NCBI GenBank assembly: GCA_028279515.1
Contig: JANQNQ010000008.1
Coordinates: forward strand, 186,001 to 250,000
Direction: 5' to 3'
Origin: Flavobacteriaceae bacterium
GTDB taxonomy: Bacteria; Bacteroidota; Bacteroidia; Flavobacteriales; Flavobacteriaceae
Length of the DNA: 64,000 nt
Shown here: positions 9,572-15,094 of the stretch, in pieces
Layout of the letters: the number at the start of each line of letters is the position of its first letter
Position numbering within the stretch: the first letter of the stretch is position 1
The notes under the pieces: model-generated
What the model was told of the DNA's origin: nothing
The model's database searches: none
What the model saw: only the letters and a program-made list of their open reading frames with translations
Made by a program: the position numbers and the translations under genes

Positions 9572-10504
9572 ATGTTACAATTAAAGAACGTTCATTTCTC
9601 CTACGAAAAGCAACCCGTACTTCACGATATTTCGCTGCAAGTTGCACAGGGTGAACATTTGTGCATCATGGGCGAGAGTGGCTGCGGAAAATCTACCTTG
9701 CTCAAGATCATTTACGGACTGCTTCATGTTGAAAACGGAAGCCTTCACTACCACCAAAAACCCTTGTTGGGACCACTACACAACTTGGTTCCAGGAGAGC
9801 CTTTTATGAAATACGTCGCTCAGGATTTTGATCTGATGCCCTTTATTTCGGTCGAAGAAAACATTGGGAAACACCTCTCTAATTTTTTTCCTGAGGAAAA
9901 GGCTCAGCGAACTCAAGAATTGCTAGAGGTTATTGAAATGACGGCCTTTGCCAAAACCCATGCTAAAAACCTCAGCGGCGGACAGCAACAACGGGTAGCG
10001 CTGGCGCGTGCTTTGGCCAAACAGCCCGAAGTGCTCTTGCTTGATGAACCCTTTAGTCAGATTGATAATTTTAAGAAGAATTCCTTCCGAAGAAATCTAT
10101 TTTCCTACCTAAAAAAAGAGAACATCACCTGTATCATAGCTACGCATGACGGTAACGACGCCCTCTCTTTTGCCAACAGGGTTGTGGTATTAAAAGAAGG
10201 CAACATCATAGCAGAAGACCTTCCGAAGCAACTCTACAAAAATCCAAAAGAACGATATGTGGCCTCGCTTTTTGGAGAAGTAAACGAAATCCAATTCACA
10301 CTCAACGGCAAAGAAGAGACCGTTTTAGCATACCCACATCAATTAAGTATTTCAAAAGATGGAAACATCGCCGTTACCGTCACAAAAAACTACTTCAAAG
10401 GCAGTCATTTTTTGGTGGAGGCAGACCACAATGGCAACGCCCTTTTTTTTGAAAATTTAGAAGAGCTATCAGCAGGTGAAAAGGTGCTTTTGAAGCTTCG
10501 CTAA
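9572..10504 (+). CDS. ABC transporter ATP-binding protein
   Basis: This ATPase subunit of an ABC importer has 310 residues. Motifs in order are Walker A GESGCGKST (about 35-43), the Q-loop in VAQDFDLMPF, signature LSGGQQQR, Walker B VLLLDEPFSQID and the H-loop ATHDG. The C-terminal 70 residues look like a TOBE-type regulatory domain, as in Fe3+ or spermidine ATPases (FbpC/PotA group). No permease or binding protein is encoded nearby, so it is an orphan ATPase and its substrate cannot be read from context. The terminator immediately upstream shows it is a separate unit or relies on read-through. Confidence 0.88.
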   Translation: MLQLKNVHFSYEKQPVLHDISLQVAQGEHLCIMGESGCGKSTLLKIIYGLLHVENGSLHYHQKPLLGPLHNLVPGEPFMKYVAQDFDLMPFISVEENIGKHLSNFFPEEKAQRTQELLEVIEMTAFAKTHAKNLSGGQQQRVALARALAKQPEVLLLDEPFSQIDNFKKNSFRRNLFSYLKKENITCIIATHDGNDALSFANRVVVLKEGNIIAEDLPKQLYKNPKERYVASLFGEVNEIQFTLNGKEETVLAYPHQLSISKDGNIAVTVTKNYFKGSHFLVEADHNGNALFFENLEELSAGEKVLLKLR

Positions 10505-10646
10505 CTTCTGTTTTATTAAGACCGAATCTAAAGTTTAGGATTCCTGAAATTTTCTTAATACTACGTATTAAGGGAAATGTAACACTAATTTTTTTACACA
10601 ACCCATTTTGAAAATTGAATTTTTTAAATAAATATTTGCAGCGCAG
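10505..10646. promoter_or_regulatory. spacer with palindromes and a likely promoter
   Basis: The spacer contains a perfect 8-bp palindrome, CTTAATAC / GTATTAAG with a 3-nt loop, at 10554-10572, and a smaller dyad at 10524-10543. A promoter candidate reads TTTG at 10607-10610, a 20-bp gap, then AATATTTG at 10631-10638 (one mismatch to TAnnTTTG). It would start transcription just before the tiny ORF at 10647. Confidence 0.5.
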
Positions 10647-10748
10647 ATGACAAAAATTATAGTACATATCAACAACGACCTCCTGAGTTTTTCGGGAGCG
10701 AATGAAGTAAAAATTAGCGAGTGCGTTTTTGCAGGTCGAGAAGAATGA
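10647..10748 (+). CDS. tiny ORF (33 residues) in a short terminated unit
   Basis: ATG to TGA encodes 33 residues beginning MTKIIVHINNDLL. It lies between the promoter candidate at 10607-10638 and the terminator at 10770-10800, so it would form a ~150-nt transcript. The leader would be almost absent, which is common in Bacteroidota. I know of no homologue. The hairpin at its centre (CTCC...GGAG near 10680-10700) means the RNA itself could be the product. Treat the peptide as a possibility only. Confidence 0.3.
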   Translation: MTKIIVHINNDLLSFSGANEVKISECVFAGREE

Positions 10749-10769
10749 TTTCTATCTCCAAGACATTGC

Positions 10770-10800
10770 AAAGCGCTCCGTAAAACGAGCGCTTTTTTTA
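10770..10800 (+). terminator. intrinsic terminator of the first short unit
   Basis: Perfect stem AAAGCGCTC / GAGCGCTTT with an eight-base loop and a seven-T tail. Confidence 0.9.
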
Positions 10801-10841
10801 TGCCTCGTTTCAAGCAAGAAAAATAAATTAAAACAAAAAGT

Positions 10842-10970
10842 ATGAGAAATATGAGTTTACATAGTGCAATAGAACAGATCCGTAAATCGGATTGGTTTTG
10901 TGGGGAGGTACTGTATCCGACACCACAGCACAGGGCGAAGTGTAGACTCGTGACAGATCCAGATAGGTAG
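10842..10970 (+). CDS. tiny ORF (42 residues) in a second terminated unit
   Basis: ATG at 10842 to TAG at 10968-10970 encodes 42 residues beginning MRNMSLHSAIEQIRKS. It contains two cysteines and a WFCGEV segment. The unit ends at the terminator at 10993-11023. Its layout (short ORF, GC-rich terminator with GCGC stem) mirrors the unit at 10647-10800, so the two may be paralogous small-RNA or small-protein units. I do not recognise the protein, and coding is unproven. Confidence 0.3.
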   Translation: MRNMSLHSAIEQIRKSDWFCGEVLYPTPQHRAKCRLVTDPDR

Positions 10971-10992
10971 CTATCTCGATCCGTAAAGTTTA

Positions 10993-11023
10993 AAAAGCGC
11001 CCACCAACATGGGCGCTTTTTTT
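10993..11023 (+). terminator. intrinsic terminator of the second short unit
   Basis: Stem AAAAGCGCCCA / TGGGCGCTTTT with a six-base loop and a T-tail. It resembles the terminator at 10770. Confidence 0.9.
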
Positions 11024-11040
11024 ATGCCCAAACTGAAAAA

Positions 11041-11053
11041 AGTTCTTTGACAT
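11041..11053 (+). promoter_or_regulatory. BoxA-like antitermination element before the tRNA array
   Basis: AGTTCTTTGACAT resembles the bacterial BoxA (TGCTCTTTAACA) and, from memory, the conserved sequence before Bacteroidota 16S rRNA genes. It sits about 95 nt before the first tRNA. This suggests the array is transcribed with NusB/S10-type antitermination, as rRNA is. The assignment rests on similarity only. Confidence 0.5.
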
Positions 11054-11075
11054 ACTGAAAACAAGCCTAAAAAGT

Positions 11076-11140
11076 CCTTCCCGATTTAGGGGAGGAAGCC
11101 CGAGCCTTTGGCTTGGGACGGAAGGGGTGAACCCCTTCCG
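11076..11140 (+). ncRNA. array leader with three consecutive hairpins
   Basis: Three stem-loops are packed between the BoxA-like element and the first tRNA. They are CCTTCCC / GGGGAGG (11076-11095), CCCGAGCC / GGCTTGGG (11099-11117) and a perfect nine-base stem CGGAAGGGG / CCCCTTCCG with a TGAA tetraloop (11119-11140). None is followed by a T-run, so they are not terminators. They could be processing or stabilising structures of the array precursor. Confidence 0.6.
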
Positions 11141-11146
11141 AAATTA

Positions 11147-11219
11147 TGACGTATAGCTTAGTTGGTAGAGCAGCGTGCTTTTAACACGAAGGTCGTAGGT
11201 TCGAATCCTACTGCGTCAA
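11147..11219 (+). tRNA. tRNA-Lys (anticodon TTT)
   Basis: A full cloverleaf can be drawn. The acceptor stem is TGACGTA / TGCGTCA with an unusual U1-A72 first pair, the D-stem is GCTT / GAGC, and the anticodon stem CGTG / CACG encloses CTTTTAA. The T-arm is GTAGG-TTCGAAT-CCTAC, discriminator A, with no encoded CCA. It is the first unit of the array. Confidence 0.85.
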
Positions 11220-11224
11220 CAACC

Positions 11225-11307
11225 GGGAATGCGTCGGAGTTGGAGAGCCGAGGCAGACTGTAAATCTGCTGCCGTTGGCTGAATAGGTTCGAATCCTATC
11301 ATTCCCA
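11225..11307 (+). tRNA. tRNA-Tyr (anticodon GTA), CCA encoded
   Basis: Acceptor GGGAATG / CATTCCC, anticodon arm GCAGA-CTGTAAA-TCTGC, a long class II variable arm of about 13 nt, and T-arm ATAGG-TTCGAAT-CCTAT. Discriminator A is followed directly by CCA (11308-11310), rare in this phylum. Position 8 is C rather than the near-invariant U. It starts 5 nt after tRNA-Lys. Confidence 0.85.
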
Positions 11308-11311
11308 CCAT

Positions 11312-11386
11312 GCATGCGAGGCCCAGGCACGGGCATTCTGTTTAATAAGATGGAAACGGTGCGGGTTCGAGTCCCGCCAGTATTGC
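11312..11386 (+). tRNA. degenerate tRNA-like unit with a TTA anticodon loop
   Basis: The T-arm is perfect (GCGGG-TTCGAGT-CCCGC, 11361-11377), and a D-arm with GCCC / GGGC closes a short loop (11321-11334). The anticodon stem ATTCT / AAGAT has one C-A mismatch and encloses GTTTAAT. That would put TTA at positions 34-36, complementary to the UAA stop codon. The acceptor stem is poor, with only three outer pairs. It is either decayed or a non-canonical tRNA. Confidence 0.45.
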
Positions 11387-11390
11387 ATTC

Positions 11391-11424
11391 GGAGACAGCA
11401 ATTAAAACAATTGCATTGTTCTCC
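11391..11424 (+). ncRNA. spacer hairpin between tRNA-like units
   Basis: A long imperfect hairpin: GGAGA pairs with TCTCC, inner GCAATT with AATTGC, closing an AAAAC loop, with two small bulges. No T-run follows. It lies 5 nt before tRNA-Cys. Confidence 0.5.
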
Positions 11425-11429
11425 ACTTT

Positions 11430-11502
11430 GACAACGTGGCCGAACGGCAAAGGCAATGGTCTGCAACACCATTTTTTGAGAGTTCGAATCTCTCCGTTGT
11501 CT
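11430..11502 (+). tRNA. tRNA-Cys (anticodon GCA), array copy
   Basis: Acceptor GACAACG / CGTTGTC, D-stem GCC / GGC, anticodon arm ATGGT-CTGCAAC-ACCAT, T-arm GAGAG-TTCGAAT-CTCTC. Discriminator U73 is a Cys identity element. A second, quite different tRNA-Cys lies at 60627-60697, so the array copy is redundant. Confidence 0.88.
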
Positions 11503-11508
11503 CTAAAC

Positions 11509-11579
11509 AAACCTGTAGTGTAAGGGTAGCACCCGAGACTTTGACTCTCGGAGTATTGGTTCAAATCCAATCAGGTTTT
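11509..11579 (+). tRNA. tRNA-Gln (anticodon TTG)
   Basis: Acceptor AAACCTG / CAGGTTT with an A1-U72 first pair, D-stem GTGT / GCAC, anticodon arm CGAGA-CTTTGAC-TCTCG, T-arm ATTGG-TTCAAAT-CCAAT. Only 71 nt long, with a four-base variable region. Confidence 0.85.
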
Positions 11580-11601
11580 CAACAATTGATATTTAAGTGG
11601 G

Positions 11602-11638
11602 TTCCGGGTTCGGTGAACAACAGTAGCCGTTGCCGGAA
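11602..11638 (+). ncRNA. structured spacer hairpin
   Basis: TTCCGG pairs with CCGGAA across a loop that holds a smaller GTTC / GAAC hairpin. It lies between tRNA-Gln and the small ORF at 11686. It has no tRNA features that I can see. Confidence 0.4.
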
Positions 11639-11685
11639 TACAAACACTTTGATATCACATCATTTTTAATTTAAATCCTAATGTC

Positions 11686-12003
11686 ATGAGTAACGAAATT
11701 ATGAAACGGTTCTTGCACCGTACCGATGTATCCGGAAGGTTTGTGGTTCAATCCAGCGTCACCGGAATCACGTATTTCGTGGAGCCTATTGACAATGGAA
11801 AACCCAATCATTTATGGGGCGATCTAGACCCCGTTACAAAGAAACTTACAGGCAATTACGGCAACCAACGAAGAGGGGCCGTCAGCCTGAAGGAATCTTT
11901 GATCACTTCTGAGAATGGCTTTGTAAACATTGACCTGTTCAAAGGCAGTCCGCTTGCCGAGATCGACCGAAGAGATCGTCTCTATGAGCAAGGCAATAAC
12001 TAA
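11686..12003 (+). CDS. small unknown protein embedded in the tRNA array
   Basis: This 105-residue soluble protein is rich in charged residues and has no signal or membrane segment. It starts MSNEIMKRFLHRTDVSGRF. Phrases such as GRFVVQSSVTGITYFVEPID suggest a small beta-sheet fold. The flanking tRNA-like units are in the same orientation and no terminator separates it from them, so it is probably on the array transcript. I know of no family and cannot assign a function. Codon use looks normal and the reading frame is much longer than expected in such RNA-rich DNA, so I think it is real. Confidence 0.65.
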   Translation: MSNEIMKRFLHRTDVSGRFVVQSSVTGITYFVEPIDNGKPNHLWGDLDPVTKKLTGNYGNQRRGAVSLKESLITSENGFVNIDLFKGSPLAEIDRRDRLYEQGNN

Positions 12004-12027
12004 GAATTTGCAATGTCAATTTGTTGT

Positions 12028-12092
12028 GACCCCGTTGCGCTTTTCAAATGCTGTAGGGTATTTGAACCATTATCTGCACACGCAATGGGGTC
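12028..12092 (+). ncRNA. structured RNA element with a 12-bp basal stem
   Basis: GACCCCGTTGCG (12028-12039) pairs along its whole length with CGCAATGGGGTC (12081-12092), with one G-U pair. Inside, TTCAAAT / ATTTGAA (12043-12066) forms a second 7-bp stem over a ten-base loop. It ends 6 nt before tRNA-Glu. It is too stable to be chance and is not a terminator, so a small structured RNA or processing signal is likely. Confidence 0.6.
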
Positions 12093-12098
12093 TTGTTT

Positions 12099-12170
12099 GC
12101 TCTGTTCGTATAATGGCTAGTACGCCTGACTTTCTATCAGGAAATAGCGGTTCGATTCCGCTACAGAGTA
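12099..12170 (+). tRNA. tRNA-Glu (anticodon TTC), CCA encoded
   Basis: Acceptor GCTCTGT / ACAGAGT with a G1-U72 wobble, U8, D-stem GTAT / GTAC, anticodon arm CCTGA-CTTTCTA-TCAGG, T-arm AGCGG-TTCGATT-CCGCT, discriminator A. CCA follows at 12171-12173. Confidence 0.87.
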
Positions 12171-12176
12171 CCAAAA

Positions 12177-12250
12177 GTCTCGTTGGCGGAAGCGGCATAC
12201 GCGTCTGATTTAGAATCAGGATTTTGGGAGTTCGAATCTCTCACGAGACA
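12177..12250 (+). tRNA. tRNA with Leu anticodon TAG but a short variable loop
   Basis: Acceptor GTCTCGT / ACGAGAC, discriminator A, anticodon arm TCTGA-TTTAGAA-TCAGG and T-arm GGGAG-TTCGAAT-CTCTC. The anticodon reads CUA (Leu), yet the variable region is about six bases. Bacterial tRNA-Leu is normally class II with a long arm. At 74 nt this is class I in size, so charging by LeuRS is doubtful. Confidence 0.75.
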
Positions 12251-12252
12251 CT

Positions 12253-12323
12253 GAGTTTATGGTGTAAGGGTAGCACGACAGTTTGTGGTTCTGTTGGTCT
12301 GGGTTCGAATCCCAGTAGACTCC
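12253..12323 (+). tRNA. tRNA-His (anticodon GTG) lacking encoded G-1
   Basis: Acceptor GAGTTTA / TAGACTC, D-stem GTGT / GCAC, anticodon loop TTGTGGT with G37, T-arm CTGGG-TTCGAAT-CCCAG, and C73. The base at -1 is T, not the G that almost all bacterial tRNA-His genes encode and that HisRS needs. Confidence 0.8.
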
Positions 12324-12329
12324 CAACTT

Positions 12330-12402
12330 GGAGCGGTAGCAAAGTTGGTCAATGCGTCAGATTGAAGCTCTGAAGATCGTGGTTCGATTCCACGCTGCTC
12401 CG
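12330..12402 (+). tRNA. tRNA-Phe (anticodon GAA)
   Basis: Acceptor GGAGCGG / CTGCTCC, anticodon arm TCAGA-TTGAAGC-TCTGA, T-arm CGTGG-TTCGATT-CCACG. The discriminator is G, where Phe tRNAs normally have A73. Confidence 0.85.
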
Positions 12403-12407
12403 CACAT

Positions 12408-12480
12408 CGCACCGTAGCTCAAAGGCTAGAGCATTTCGCTTACATCGAAAGGGTTGAGGGTTCGAGTCCCTCCGGTGCCA
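12408..12480 (+). tRNA. tRNA-Val (anticodon TAC) with a mismatched end pair
   Basis: Acceptor CGCACCG / CGGTGCC pairs at six of seven positions; 1-72 is a C-C mismatch. D-stem GCTC / GAGC, anticodon arm TTTCG-CTTACAT-CGAAA, T-arm GAGGG-TTCGAGT-CCCTC, discriminator A. Confidence 0.85.
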
Positions 12481-12484
12481 CTTT

Positions 12485-12556
12485 AGTGTCGTAGTTCAAC
12501 GGTAGAATTCCCGACTGTCTATCGGGAGGTTGCGGGTTCGAATCCCGTCGGCACTG
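12485..12556 (+). tRNA. tRNA-Asp (anticodon GTC)
   Basis: Acceptor AGTGTCG / CGGCACT with an A1-U72 pair, anticodon arm CCCGA-CTGTCTA-TCGGG, T-arm GCGGG-TTCGAAT-CCCGT. Discriminator G73 fits Asp identity. It starts 4 nt after tRNA-Val. Confidence 0.87.
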
Positions 12557-12692
12557 CTACTACAAACTCAAGCGGGTCTTGTTGGGTGTTTCTGTATAGC
12601 ACTATTGTGTGATGCGCTGCAATACTGTATGGCGTTTTCATATGCAACTTGACTTGAAGGTTTGGGCTGTTCACCAAAGAAACAGCCACCAC

Positions 12693-12767
12693 TCTGTAGG
12701 TCGTGGGTTCGACTCCCACTCTCACTTTTATGAGATAGTTCAGTTGGTTAGAACGACAGATCGCTGC
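12693..12767 (+). tRNA. candidate circularly permuted tRNA (3' half before 5' half)
   Basis: The order is reversed. First comes an anticodon-stem 3' strand TCTGT (12693-12697), variable AGGTC, T-arm GTGGG-TTCGACT-CCCAC and acceptor 3' strand TCTCA (12720-12724). After a six-base linker comes acceptor 5' strand TGAGA (12731-12735), then TA, D-arm GTTC / GAAC (12738-12754), and anticodon-stem 5' strand ACAGA (12756-12760). TGAGA / TCTCA and ACAGA / TCTGT are both perfect five-base matches. The anticodon loop would be split, so the anticodon is uncertain. A neighbouring deletion product of two tandem tRNAs would look the same at DNA level. Confidence 0.45.
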
Positions 12768-12784
12768 GCAGGCTTAAAATCTGC
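12768..12784 (+). other. isolated anticodon-arm-like hairpin (TAA)
   Basis: GCAGG-CTTAAAA-TCTGC forms a five-pair stem with one G-U and a seven-base loop typical of an anticodon arm reading UUA (Leu). No acceptor or T-arm of its own is found next to it. Confidence 0.35.
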
Positions 12785-12851
12785 CCAGATTCTTAGGTAG
12801 AGCACCAGTCTCATAAACTGGATGTCGCCGGTTCAAGTCCGGTCATGGCAT
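12782..12851 (+). tRNA. tRNA-Met-like unit (anticodon CAT), 5' end defective or permuted
   Basis: The anticodon arm CCAGT-CTCATAA-ACTGG (12805-12821) and T-arm GCCGG-TTCAAGT-CCGGT (12827-12843) are perfect. Read colinearly, the acceptor TGCCCAG / CATGGCA has five of seven pairs and the D-stem only three of four with no U8. Read as permuted, GAGC (12800-12803) pairs with downstream GCTC (12862-12865), and CATGG (12844-12848) with downstream CCATG (12855-12859). Both readings are possible. Confidence 0.5.
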
Positions 12852-12852
12852 G

Positions 12853-12893
12853 AACCATGTAGCTCAGTTTTTAGCACCTAACTGTTAATTAGG
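12853..12893 (+). tRNA. 5' half of a tRNA-Asn-like unit (anticodon GTT)
   Basis: Acceptor 5' strand AACCATG, TA, D-arm GCT / AGC (12862-12875) and a perfect anticodon arm CCTAA-CTGTTAA-TTAGG (12877-12893). No T-arm or 3' acceptor strand follows. Its acceptor strand can pair with CATGG just upstream across a six-base linker, as in the unit at 12693. Confidence 0.45.
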
Positions 12894-13278
12894 AATGCTC
12901 CTTATGAATGAACAACAAGGCTTGCAAACTGGTTTCATATGCCCTAAACATATGATCAGCAATCGCACAAGGCCCTGAAATGCATGCCTTGTACTGACGA
13001 TGATCGGCACTTCTTGCCAAGCAAGATAATGGTCGCGACTTCTGTTTTGAACATTGGTCAACGCTATTATTCTTCCTTTAAAAGAACGGTAGGTCTGGCT
13101 CTTTACATTCGTGCATTTCCGCTTATTGTGGATGGTTTGCATCCCTGTTGTTTTTATGATGAATAATTAATCCTCCATAGCCTCGGCGAGGGAGGGTATA
13201 GATACAGCTGTTTAATTAGTTGTTTGTCTTGACCACAGGGCAACAACGCTATTGTTTAATTTTTAAAATGAAGAACCC
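12894..13278. other. non-coding stretch with several hairpins
   Basis: There is no convincing ORF or T-arm motif in this 385-nt gap before the slipin gene. It holds local dyads: ACAAGGC / GCCTTGT (12967-12992), two CATATG palindromes near 12935-12956, and a nested CCTCC-CCTC / GAGG-GGAGG hairpin at 13171-13196. No T-run suggests termination, so it may be a long leader or further decayed tRNA units. Confidence 0.4.
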
Positions 13279-14379
13279 ATGAAAAAAGTGAGAATTCATA
13301 CTGGAAAAGTAGGTTTGGTCTTCAAAAATGGCAATTACCAAAAGGTAATCACCGAAGGTGTTTACTGGTTGGGATGGTCTCAAAAGGTCATGATCTTTGA
13401 TCTGACCAGAGCTTTCCACGCTCCGATAGCGTTGAATCTCTTGATCAAAGACCAACAACTGGCCGATATGCTTCACATCGTTGAAGTGAAGGACCATGAA
13501 ATCGTACTGCACTACGAAGATCAGAACTTCAAAGGCGTATTGACCCCAGGTCGATACACCTTTTGGAAAGGTGTCATTGAACACCGATTCGTAACTGCCA
13601 ACTTGAATGAGTTGGAAATTCCAAAGACCATTGACAAGAGTTTGCTAACTCGTTACGAGTTGACCAAATACACTCGTGTCTTTGAAGTGTTGGCCTACGA
13701 AAAGGCTGTGCTGTTGATCGATGATGTGTTCGAAAAAGTCTTGGATAGCGGTATTTACCGTTACTGGAAAAACGACACTTCAGTAAAGATCAACAAAGTA
13801 GACCTTCGTCAATTGCAACTAGAGATCGCTGGTCAAGAACTGTTGACCAAAGACAAAGCTGCTTTGCGTGTCAACTTCTTCACCAAATACAAAGTTGTTG
13901 ACATCCTAAAAGCTGTGATGGACAACAAAGATTTCGAGAAGCAGTTGTACATCACCATGCAGTTGGCACTTCGTGAGTTTGTAGGTGCCTACACTTTGGA
14001 TGAATTGCTAGAGCGCAAGGATGAAGTGGGTGCTGCCGTTATGAAAACCGTGACCGAAAAGGTGAAGACTTTGGGTGTCAAGGTGCTTGACTGCGGTATT
14101 CGAGACATCATCCTTCCTGGTGAAATGAAAGAGATCATGAATCAGGTATTGGTGGCTCAGAAAAAAGCCCAAGCGAATATCATTACCCGTAGAGAAGAAA
14201 CCGCCTCTACCCGTAGCTTGCTGAACACAGCGAAGCTGATGGAAGAGAATGAAATGCTCTACAAGTTGAAAGAGATGGAATACGTTGAGAAAATCGCTGA
14301 GAAAATCGGCGAGATCACCGTCTCTGGAAACGGGAACATGGTAAAGCAATTGAAGGATATTTTCTCTGTGAATAGGTAG
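13279..14379 (+). CDS. SPFH/band-7 (slipin family) protein
   Basis: This 366-residue SPFH (stomatin/prohibitin/flotillin/HflK) protein of the slipin group forms oligomeric scaffolds, usually on membranes. The SPFH core spans about residues 125-300. The C-terminal helix begins VLVAQKKAQANIITRREETASTRSLLNTAKLMEENEM, a hallmark of this soluble slipin type. No transmembrane segment is visible at the N-terminus. From memory, slipins with this tail are often encoded beside RtcB RNA-ligase or tRNA-repair loci. Here the gene follows the tRNA-like array with no terminator between and ends at the strong terminator at 14385, which suggests co-transcription. Confidence 0.88.
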   Translation: MKKVRIHTGKVGLVFKNGNYQKVITEGVYWLGWSQKVMIFDLTRAFHAPIALNLLIKDQQLADMLHIVEVKDHEIVLHYEDQNFKGVLTPGRYTFWKGVIEHRFVTANLNELEIPKTIDKSLLTRYELTKYTRVFEVLAYEKAVLLIDDVFEKVLDSGIYRYWKNDTSVKINKVDLRQLQLEIAGQELLTKDKAALRVNFFTKYKVVDILKAVMDNKDFEKQLYITMQLALREFVGAYTLDELLERKDEVGAAVMKTVTEKVKTLGVKVLDCGIRDIILPGEMKEIMNQVLVAQKKAQANIITRREETASTRSLLNTAKLMEENEMLYKLKEMEYVEKIAEKIGEITVSGNGNMVKQLKDIFSVNR

Positions 14380-14384
14380 TTGTT

Positions 14385-14422
14385 GATGGATGCGGGCGTC
14401 GCTTCCCGCATTCATCTTTTTT
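14385..14422 (+). terminator. intrinsic terminator closing the array-slipin transcript
   Basis: Twelve-pair stem GATGGATGCGGG / CCCGCATTCATC (one G-U), eight-base loop, then TTTTTT. It is the first clear terminator downstream of 11147. Confidence 0.92.
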
Positions 14423-14528
14423 GAAGACGTTTCTTCGAATTCTAAACTAACACAGACGAATTCTAAAAAGTGGCTCAAAACACTTTTAGCCCACACTAGT
14501 TTTATGATGAAACCAAAAACATACTATT

Positions 14529-15089
14529 ATGAAAAATCTACGCAAAATGGTCATCAAGGCCATCGAGCGAGAGATCAGCTTACAAGAGTTTGAACGTTGG
14601 TTGTATGACTATGCCGATACGGCTCCGTTGATGCATCAACCTATATGGCATGAACTCTTGGAATTCAATTATACGCAAAAGGATGCCCACTATTATTTTG
14701 AGGGTTTCTTGAATTATTTCGATAAGCAAGATTATGTCCTGGTCATGATCGAGATAAGCTGCGAAAAGATTCTTGCCAAAAAAGACCTGTACAACAGCTT
14801 GTACAAATTAGAACGCTTTAAAGGATATGCGCCTCGATTGTCTAAATTGACCGCCTATCGCGAGCGTTTTGATTCATTACTGTTCTCAGGAATTTGGGGC
14901 AAAGAGCGTTTAATCTCTCAATTACAGAAAGAAGCAGGTCGACTATTAAAAGACCTGCACCAACGAAACAGATCACAGAAACTTGCTTATCTAAAACAAA
15001 CCTCTGGACCAGCGTTGATTCCTGCCAAGAATCATCGCCCTTGGTGGAAGTTTTGGAAAAAGAAGCATGTGCTCAAATTTGTTTCATAA
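14529..15089 (+). CDS. hypothetical protein downstream of slipin
   Basis: This 186-residue protein has no known domain that I can name. The N-terminal 110 residues are helical and aromatic-rich (EFERWLYDYADTAPLMHQPIWHELLEFNYT...YYFEGFLNYF), a little like small immunity-type proteins. The C-terminus is strongly basic, with a WWKFWKKKH stretch that could bind RNA or membranes. A separate unit is likely: an inverted repeat CTAAAAAGTG / CACTTTTAG lies upstream at 14463-14489 and a strong terminator ends it. It sits between two parts of the tRNA array. Confidence 0.7.
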   Translation: MKNLRKMVIKAIEREISLQEFERWLYDYADTAPLMHQPIWHELLEFNYTQKDAHYYFEGFLNYFDKQDYVLVMIEISCEKILAKKDLYNSLYKLERFKGYAPRLSKLTAYRERFDSLLFSGIWGKERLISQLQKEAGRLLKDLHQRNRSQKLAYLKQTSGPALIPAKNHRPWWKFWKKKHVLKFVS

Positions 15090-15094
15090 TTACC

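Noticed and set aside
10568-11053. A 161-residue minus-strand frame over the region before the array
   Set aside because: It is antisense to two terminated units and a BoxA-like leader, has no plausible composition, and overlaps hairpins.
11208-11570. Long frames on both strands inside the tRNA array
   Set aside because: They run across several tRNA cloverleafs; low stop density there reflects tRNA sequence, not coding.
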